DNA from: Fulvivirga sp.
GTDB lineage: Bacteria > Bacteroidota > Bacteroidia > Cytophagales > Cyclobacteriaceae
Direction of reading: 5' to 3'
Assembly (NCBI GenBank): GCA_028280565.1
Contig: JANQLQ010000330.1
Location: forward strand, 124,001 to 188,000
DNA length: 64,000 nucleotides
The position numbers were made by a program, and so were the translations under genes. Shown here piece by piece: positions 61,530 to 64,000 of this stretch (positions are counted from its first letter, which is position 1; every line of letters begins with the position of its first letter). The notes below the pieces were generated by a model. It worked only from the letters and a program-made list of their open reading frames with translations, had not been told where the DNA came from and did not search any database.

Positions 61530-61646
61530 CTACAACAAACACTAAAATGAATATGCGAAAAGAGCCCTTTTATAGAATAACCCAAACCGGAAGCTTCTGT
61601 GCTTCAATCAACTGGTGCGCATACTCATTTTAGTTGGACGTTATGT
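61530..61646 (+). repeat. attC-like site 7, right end of array
   Basis: Left CTACAACAAACACTAAAATG and right TCATTTTAGTTGGACGTTATG. Arms CTAAAATGAATATGCG and CGCATACTCATTTTAG are the same as in site 2, again pairing with one mismatch. The right box is GTTAT; the left box is CAAC. No further cassette follows on the plus strand, so this is the visible right end of the array. Confidence 0.75.
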
Positions 61647-62319
61647 TGAATAACAGCGGTTTTGGTAGGTAAACCAGTAAATTTCCCAGAACAGTTTTCA
61701 CGGGTAAGCCTTCAGGTAAGGTTAATGATCATAACAAAAAAATGCCAATTTTGCTGATCCAAGTCTTTCGGTGAGACCGTGCTTAAGTATACTTAAAAAA
61801 CGAGTCAAATCGTTTAAAGATTTGTCGAAAACTAGGGTTCTGCCATCACAAAATCAACTATTTGGCCCCTTATCTGCCTCATGATCATTGGAGGGCATAA
61901 TGAGGGTTTGAAGGTTTGATGGTCCTGGCCGTTCAGATAACAGTCTTTATTGTTTCTAAAAACCATGATCTGACCTGAAATTGACCTGGCAGTGTCATCC
62001 CTGTCAAAGGGATCTAAGGTAAAACTACTGCCAATACGTTTTTTCTATACCTTAAAAAGATGGATGTGCAGGGGTGGCTATAAAATTGACTTTCAATGGC
62101 GTATAGAAAAAACTCAATATAACACTCGATAAATATCATCCTGCAACATGCATCGCTTAGCTTTTTTTGCTGCCATGAAGCGACTATATTTATCTTAACA
62201 TTATCAGCAATTTGGAGACAGATGAAATATGACATATGCAATTTATAGATCGAAAAACATCAATAAATCAATAGGTTAATTTCTCCCTATCCCTGCTATT
62301 TTCAAATAATGAGAATATA
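61647..62319. other. Non-coding stretch between cassette array and minus-strand genes
   Basis: 673 bases with no convincing gene. A minus-strand frame at 62014-62241 lacks any recognisable motif and is probably chance. A piece read on the minus strand near 61740-61830 (LNDLTRFLSILKHGLTERLG) is coding-like but ends in stops, possibly a relic. No repeat of the attC type and no tRNA were found. Confidence 0.5.
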
Positions 62320-62913
62320 TCATTCACTTAGTACCATTTTTCCAAATTTAGAATTTAATTCAAGTACGGATTTGGTTTCTTGCTGTAGTTTATCACGATG
62401 AGACAAGCCAGCCCTATTTTCAGTGTCACCCTTGATTGTTTGATCTGTGATTTCATCAATCTTACTTAATAGTTGCACAAGTTTAGTTGTATCTAACGAT
62501 CGACTCGCATACATATGGGTAAGATCATCGAAACATGCTTCTATTTCTTCAATCTCTCTTTTATGTATTTTTTCATCTCTCGAAGAGCTAAATACTCCCT
62601 TGAGTGTGGAGACATAATTTTTATTTATGTTAGTGAGTGAATCTGCTATTGAAGTATGCAGAAAATTGCCAAAATCCCGTATCTGCTCACCCATCATTCG
62701 AGTTTGATCAGCGATAGTGTGAGGTTTTCGTTCAATCTCTTGTAGTTCATTAGATAAGTCCCGAGTTTGATTACCTAGCCGCTCCAATAAACGACTGATC
62801 CTATGGTCATCTAATCGCTTAATTTTTTTTATCACTTTAAGAATTAACCTCACTATCACTAGACACAAAATGAGCAAATATAGTGATAGAAAATATATTG
62901 AAACCTCTCCCAT
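62320..62913 (-). CDS. Membrane-anchored coiled-coil protein, unknown
   Basis: 197 residues. The N-terminal helix (YFLSLYLLILCLVIVRLILK) is a probable membrane anchor, and the rest is charged and helical (LLERLGNQTRDLSNELQEIE, EIEEIEACFDDLTHMY). No family is recognised. It lies 5 bases downstream of the 75-residue membrane protein and probably shares its transcript with that and the OLD-type gene. Confidence 0.65.
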   Translation of the reverse strand: MGEVSIYFLSLYLLILCLVIVRLILKVIKKIKRLDDHRISRLLERLGNQTRDLSNELQEIERKPHTIADQTRMMGEQIRDFGNFLHTSIADSLTNINKNYVSTLKGVFSSSRDEKIHKREIEEIEACFDDLTHMYASRSLDTTKLVQLLSKIDEITDQTIKGDTENRAGLSHRDKLQQETKSVLELNSKFGKMVLSE

Positions 62914-62918
62914 AAAAC

Positions 62919-63146
62919 CTATTCATCAATTAAATTCAATAACCTGTCGCAGTAGACAATTATCGCGAGGATCAAGATCATGGTTAAGAGAGTAAAAAAA
63001 CTTGCCGTTATCAGTAACACCGCATACTTATTATCCTTAAAAATTGAGGTTACAATAGCGCCTACGCCAGTTAGAAAAAAAGCAGAGCAACTTTTTAACA
63101 GTTCATAATAAAATCGTAATTCTTCCTGAATTTGTGTGGTACTCAT
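62919..63146 (-). CDS. Small two-helix membrane protein, unknown
   Basis: 75 residues with two hydrophobic segments (CSAFFLTGVGAIVTSIF and YAVLLITASFFTLLTMILIL). The N-terminal 16 residues are hydrophilic with MSTTQIQEELRFYYELL. ATG at 63146, 41 bases after the OLD-type gene's stop. Small membrane proteins beside a large ATPase nuclease can serve as effectors or anchors; nothing more can be said from the sequence. Confidence 0.6.
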   Translation of the reverse strand: MSTTQIQEELRFYYELLKSCSAFFLTGVGAIVTSIFKDNKYAVLLITASFFTLLTMILILAIIVYCDRLLNLIDE

Positions 63147-63187
63147 TTGCAGAGTTAGGTTACCGTTAGACTCATATTGTATTTTTA

Positions 63188-64000
63188 TTACTTCAATATA
63201 ACATTGATTTCCTTAAACAACTTTTCAAAATTATCAATCGTTTCATCTGAGAAGAAATCCTTATCAACCGCAAGTTTGAGCATTTCGTTTGCAGGGCGGT
63301 AGTGATTAAACCGATCTTTACCAATGTGCTTATTTATTTGAATAATAATGCGTTCAATTTTGTCGTTAAGGTCTGACTCCTTAATATCTGTAATATCAGT
63401 AAATGCCGAGTTAAACAGCTTTAAATAGTCACTCTTTGAAAACAAATCTTCCATGTCTGCCTGTTTGTTACCATCAACGAACTCATCAAAGAACCTGATT
63501 TTGTTTTTATTGATGATTTTCTCCTCAATCATCTTTTCCATTTTTGCTTTGCCCTTTGCATCGTTATACGAGTCCAATAGGCAAGCGATATCCAGCTTTG
63601 ATCCCCTAAGCAACGAAATGAAGGTCGCTACTTTTTCAAGTCCGCCAGTAGGCACAATGGTAATATCTGACCGCAACCCTTCTCTGCCATCTGCTTCAAG
63701 AATACCTGAAAGTGCAGTAAGCACTATTAAGTCTGAAACCCCCTCAACCAGCAGGTTCTTTTTACTAACAAATAGATTTTGCGCAATGTCATAGCCTAGT
63801 GCCGCTTGTAGAGGAAAGAGAGTGTTTGGGTCTTTTTCTTGAAGGCTCTCCGAGATAATTGATCCTTTATCTGTTTCTAGTATAGTTCGTGTGCGATTCA
63901 ACCCGTTAGATGGGATCATAAAAGGAGAGTGGGTTGTAAATACGATCTGGTATTCTTCTGACAAATCTTCTAGGAAATGGAGCAAGTCAGCTTGTGCCGA
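63188..64000 (-). CDS. OLD-family AAA ATPase/TOPRIM nuclease, N-terminus beyond window
   Basis: The frame is open at base 64000, so the ATPase N-terminus is outside. The visible part starts AQADLLHFLEDLSEEYQ, the segment after Walker B, then IVFTTHSPFMI (H-loop). A TOPRIM domain follows, with LLVEGVSDLIVLTALSG (catalytic Glu), IVPTGGLEKVATF and CLLDSYNDAKGKAKM (metal Asp pair). Such OLD/AAA-TOPRIM proteins include phage-defence nucleases (for example GajA-like). Whether it is part of a defence system with the two membrane proteins is inference. Confidence 0.82.
   Translation of the reverse strand, partial: SAQADLLHFLEDLSEEYQIVFTTHSPFMIPSNGLNRTRTILETDKGSIISESLQEKDPNTLFPLQAALGYDIAQNLFVSKKNLLVEGVSDLIVLTALSGILEADGREGLRSDITIVPTGGLEKVATFISLLRGSKLDIACLLDSYNDAKGKAKMEKMIEEKIINKNKIRFFDEFVDGNKQADMEDLFSKSDYLKLFNSAFTDITDIKESDLNDKIERIIIQINKHIGKDRFNHYRPANEMLKLAVDKDFFSDETIDNFEKLFKEINVILK

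Noticed and set aside
48126-61646. Considered as a CRISPR array or other direct-repeat system
   Set aside because: The repeats are few, long, palindromic and separated by whole genes; no short regular spacers and no cas genes.
47000-61646. Considered as a prophage
   Set aside because: No capsid, tail, terminase or lysis genes, and the genes are single unrelated cassettes.
62014-62241. Minus-strand 75-codon frame in the non-coding stretch
   Set aside because: No motif, odd composition, no neighbour overlap; treated as chance.

Overview
The window looks like chromosomal DNA of a marine or soil Bacteroidota, most likely a Cytophagales-type bacterium. The evidence is an UpxY/NusG-type antiterminator heading a surface-polysaccharide locus, a type IX secretion (T9SS) C-terminal sorting domain, moderately AT-rich DNA, and very short or overlapping gene junctions with many TTG/GTG starts. 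No species can be named from the sequence alone.

Region 1 (1-40.6 kb, all minus strand) is one very large exopolysaccharide/capsule locus. Reading in the direction of transcription (right to left): kdsC, a wecB-like epimerase and kdsA; then Wza- and Wzc-like export/kinase proteins; a winged-helix/nucleotidyltransferase-like regulator and UpxY; a Wzm/Wzt ABC transporter; five FkbM methyltransferases and one further SAM methyltransferase; two GT11-like fucosyltransferases; many GT2/GT4 glycosyltransferases; a DegT aminotransferase/PglD-like acetyltransferase pair; an acyl-carrier-protein module (MaoC-SDR fusion, FkbH-like protein, ACP, GNAT, polysaccharide deacetylase) and a sulfotransferase; a Wzy-like polymerase; a WcaF-like acetyltransferase; an exosortase; an epimerase; two initiating transferases (WbpL-like and PglC-like); and a DegT aminotransferase cut by the left edge. 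A gap at 5.4-6.8 kb holds an inverted-repeat element and a decayed gene.

Region 2 (40.7-47.0 kb) is ordinary housekeeping: an S45 penicillin-acylase-type hydrolase, a small membrane protein, a DUF4920-like lipoprotein, an M28 peptidase, a secreted esterase, and three tRNAs (Ser-GCT, Arg-TCT, Pro-TGG) followed by a terminator.

Region 3 (47.2-61.65 kb) is the most unusual part. It reads as an integron-type gene-cassette array (a cluster of attC-like sites without a recognisable intact intI). Seven cassettes, all on the plus strand, are separated by eight imperfect-palindrome attC-like sites, most with CTAAC/ATAAC left boxes and GTTAG/GTTAT right boxes. The cassettes carry a small membrane protein, a 1039-residue sacsin-like GHKL ATPase with a C-terminal nuclease-like motif, a DUF4262 protein, a large T9SS-secreted FG-GAP protein, a CPBP-family membrane protein, a broken outer-membrane barrel protein and a membrane-anchored coiled-coil protein. 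Two group II introns on the minus strand interrupt two of the attC sites at the same internal position (CTA^AC). Removing them restores both sites. One intron carries a frameshifted reverse transcriptase and the other has no ORF. An IS91-like remnant with a tyrosine recombinase disrupts one cassette.

Region 4 (61.65-64 kb) has a non-coding stretch followed by a minus-strand group: an OLD-type ATPase/TOPRIM protein cut by the right edge and two small membrane proteins, possibly a defence island.
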